Below, one piece after another: positions 6,823 to 7,510 of a stretch of DNA of 7,510 nt; the stretch's first letter is position 1, and each line of letters opens with the position of its first letter. Source of the stretch: Planctomycetota bacterium (lineage in GTDB: Bacteria; Planctomycetota; Phycisphaerae; FEN-1346). The notes below the pieces were generated by a model. It ran no database searches. It was not told the DNA's origin and worked only from the letters and a program-made list of their open reading frames with translations. Where the stretch lies: assembly GCA_026386995.1 (NCBI GenBank), contig JAPLMO010000267.1:1-7510 (forward strand). The letters run 5' to 3'. Position numbers and translations under genes: made by a program.

Positions 6823-7101
6823 ATGGAACCGGCGGCGGCCCCGGCTGACCTGGACCCGGACACGTCGGCCAAAGAAAAAGGGTTCCATTTGGTCTTCATC
6901 GGCCGCAAGCCCACTGGGGCGACGGTTGCGGATGTGGCCCGCACCAGGGAAATCCTCGGCCTCGATCCACAGGCTAAGGAATTCCGCTTGGTGTTCGGCA
7001 GCGTGTCCAGCGGCGATACGGAATTGTCTATCCTGTGTGCTCGTCCGGCGACCCCTGATAATCAGGGTGATGACAGGACGTTGCCCGCGGAAAGGGCATA
7101 A
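6823..7101 (+). pseudogene. Probable remnant of an unidentified gene, 92 codons
   Basis: I do not recognise this gene. From an ATG at 6823 the frame reads MEPAAAPADLDPDTSAKEKG. It then has a compact beta-alpha-beta-like pattern: FHLVFIGRKP (21-30), VADVARTREILGLDP (about 35-49) and EFRLVFGS (53-60), followed by GDTELSIL. Third codon positions over residues 14-74 are mostly G or C (roughly three quarters), which is coding-like. After SIL (near 7037) the translation turns into a Pro, Asp and Arg-rich tail ending at TAA 7099-7101. A plausible reading is a real N-terminal domain whose 3' part was lost or replaced near 7036. No Shine-Dalgarno sequence precedes the ATG, and the frame stays open upstream to 6547. 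It could be a fragment of a longer gene or a chance ORF. Confidence 0.4.
7053..7067. repeat. 15-bp dyad CCCTGAT-A-ATCAGGG
   Basis: CCCTGAT (7053-7059) and ATCAGGG (7061-7067) are perfect inverted repeats around a single A. The centre is too tight for a full hairpin, so a protein-binding operator or a recombination or insertion end is more natural. It lies about 15 bases past the point where the upstream ORF remnant stops looking protein-like. Confidence 0.5.
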
Positions 7102-7308
7102 GTGAGGACGGAGATAAGAATAGTCCCGGCAGTCCAGTGTGCAATTGGGCTGAAATCCGGGTCGGTGATGGGCAATTGAAACACCAAGAGATCGGGGGCT
7201 TACCACAGGCGTGCAGGGAAGGCGAGCGCAGGCTTTTTGGCAGCAAGATTTCATGGCGAGGCTGTACCGTGACCGCGGCCGTGAATGGCTGGGCCGACAT
7301 GCGAATCG
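7102..7308. other. Gap between the gene remnant and the truncated transposase
   Basis: No convincing gene. A 41-codon minus-strand frame (7062-7187, TTG start) encodes a short hydrophobic peptide, but has no ribosome binding site or family resemblance. If the transposase at the right edge belongs to an insertion sequence, this gap would be its 3' non-coding end. I could not recognise a terminal inverted repeat, because the other end lies outside the window. Confidence 0.35.
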
Positions 7309-7510
7309 TCAAGCCACGCGCCGCAGCGTGACGACGGGCAGATGCCTGCGTCCCGCCTCGAACGTGACAGTGAGTTCGATTCGCGCACCGGGCTGGCCCA
7401 TGATGAGCACTTGCGGCTTGGCGCATGGCGACCCACGTGGCCAGTGGGCTCGCGGCTCGAATCGCGGCGCTCGGTTGGCAGGCCGAAGTCCGAAGTACCT
7501 TTCATTCGGC
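7309..7510 (-). CDS. C-terminal end of a DDE/integrase-type transposase (partial at the right edge)
   Basis: The minus strand is open from the window edge to TGA at 7309-7311 and encodes 66 residues, with no start codon needed inside the window. The visible sequence has ERYFGLRPANRAPRFEPRA, then WPRGSPCAKP, then LTVTFEAGRRHLPVVTLRRV near the C-terminus. This resembles, from memory, the conserved tail of a transposase family common in planctomycetes and other high-GC bacteria: a basic Arg/Pro-rich block followed by a GR-HLP-V-LRR-A ending. The catalytic DDE core would lie beyond 7510. Whether the whole gene is intact cannot be judged. It is distinct from the fragment at 6652-6765, which encodes the core region yet lies downstream of this C-terminus. 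Confidence 0.65.
   Translation of the reverse strand, partial: PNERYFGLRPANRAPRFEPRAHWPRGSPCAKPQVLIMGQPGARIELTVTFEAGRRHLPVVTLRRVA

Noticed and set aside
6272..7105. 277-codon + strand ORF across the right-hand region
   Set aside because: It begins inside the PEP-CTERM signal peptide region, runs antisense to the transposase fragment, and is Arg/Ser-rich shadow sequence. The frame at 6823-7101 is more protein-like.
7062..7187. 41-codon minus-strand hydrophobic peptide (TTG start; ends ALSAGNVLSSP)
   Set aside because: Amphipathic or membrane-like, but it has no ribosome binding site or family resemblance, and its stop falls within the dyad. Chance is as likely.

Overview
The window looks like a high-GC planctomycete (PVC group) chromosome segment. 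This rests on three things: a secreted HzsA-like di-haem protein of the type common in planctomycetes, a PEP-CTERM/exosortase-sorted surface protein, and weak use of Shine-Dalgarno sequences. No rRNA, tRNA, CRISPR array or complete mobile element was recognised.

Layout. Bases 1-363 are non-coding upstream sequence with a weak candidate promoter close to the first start codon. Bases 364-3357 (+) encode a 997-residue exported protein with four parts: a signal peptide, a jelly-roll (galactose-binding-like) domain, a TolB-like beta-propeller, and a C-terminal half related to the hydrazine synthase alpha subunit with two CxxCH haem c sites. Bases 3358-3788 are a convergent intergenic region with a possible 43-residue ORF and a good rho-independent terminator for the opposing gene. 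Bases 3789-6317 (-) encode an 842-residue PEP-CTERM protein carrying seven tandem HAF-type repeats and then a beta-strand-rich passenger-like region. Its ribosome binding site and a candidate sigma-70 promoter lie upstream (6328-6522). Bases 6523-7510 are a decayed accessory patch. It holds a short internal fragment of a DDE transposase (6652-6765, -), a 92-codon probable gene remnant (6823-7101, +), a 15-bp dyad, and the C-terminal 66 codons of a second transposase entering from the right edge (7309-7510, -).

How the genes may relate. The two large genes are convergent, are not an operon, and show no direct functional link. Both encode exported proteins built on repeat folds: one is a probable periplasmic or envelope c-type cytochrome, the other a probable exosortase-anchored surface protein. 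The HzsA-like protein should not be called hydrazine synthase. No hzsB or hzsC partner is present, and the residue four positions after the first CxxCH, remembered as a tyrosine ligand in the anammox enzyme, is serine here. The transposase pieces lie in the wrong order to be one broken gene, so the right end has probably been hit at least twice by insertions.
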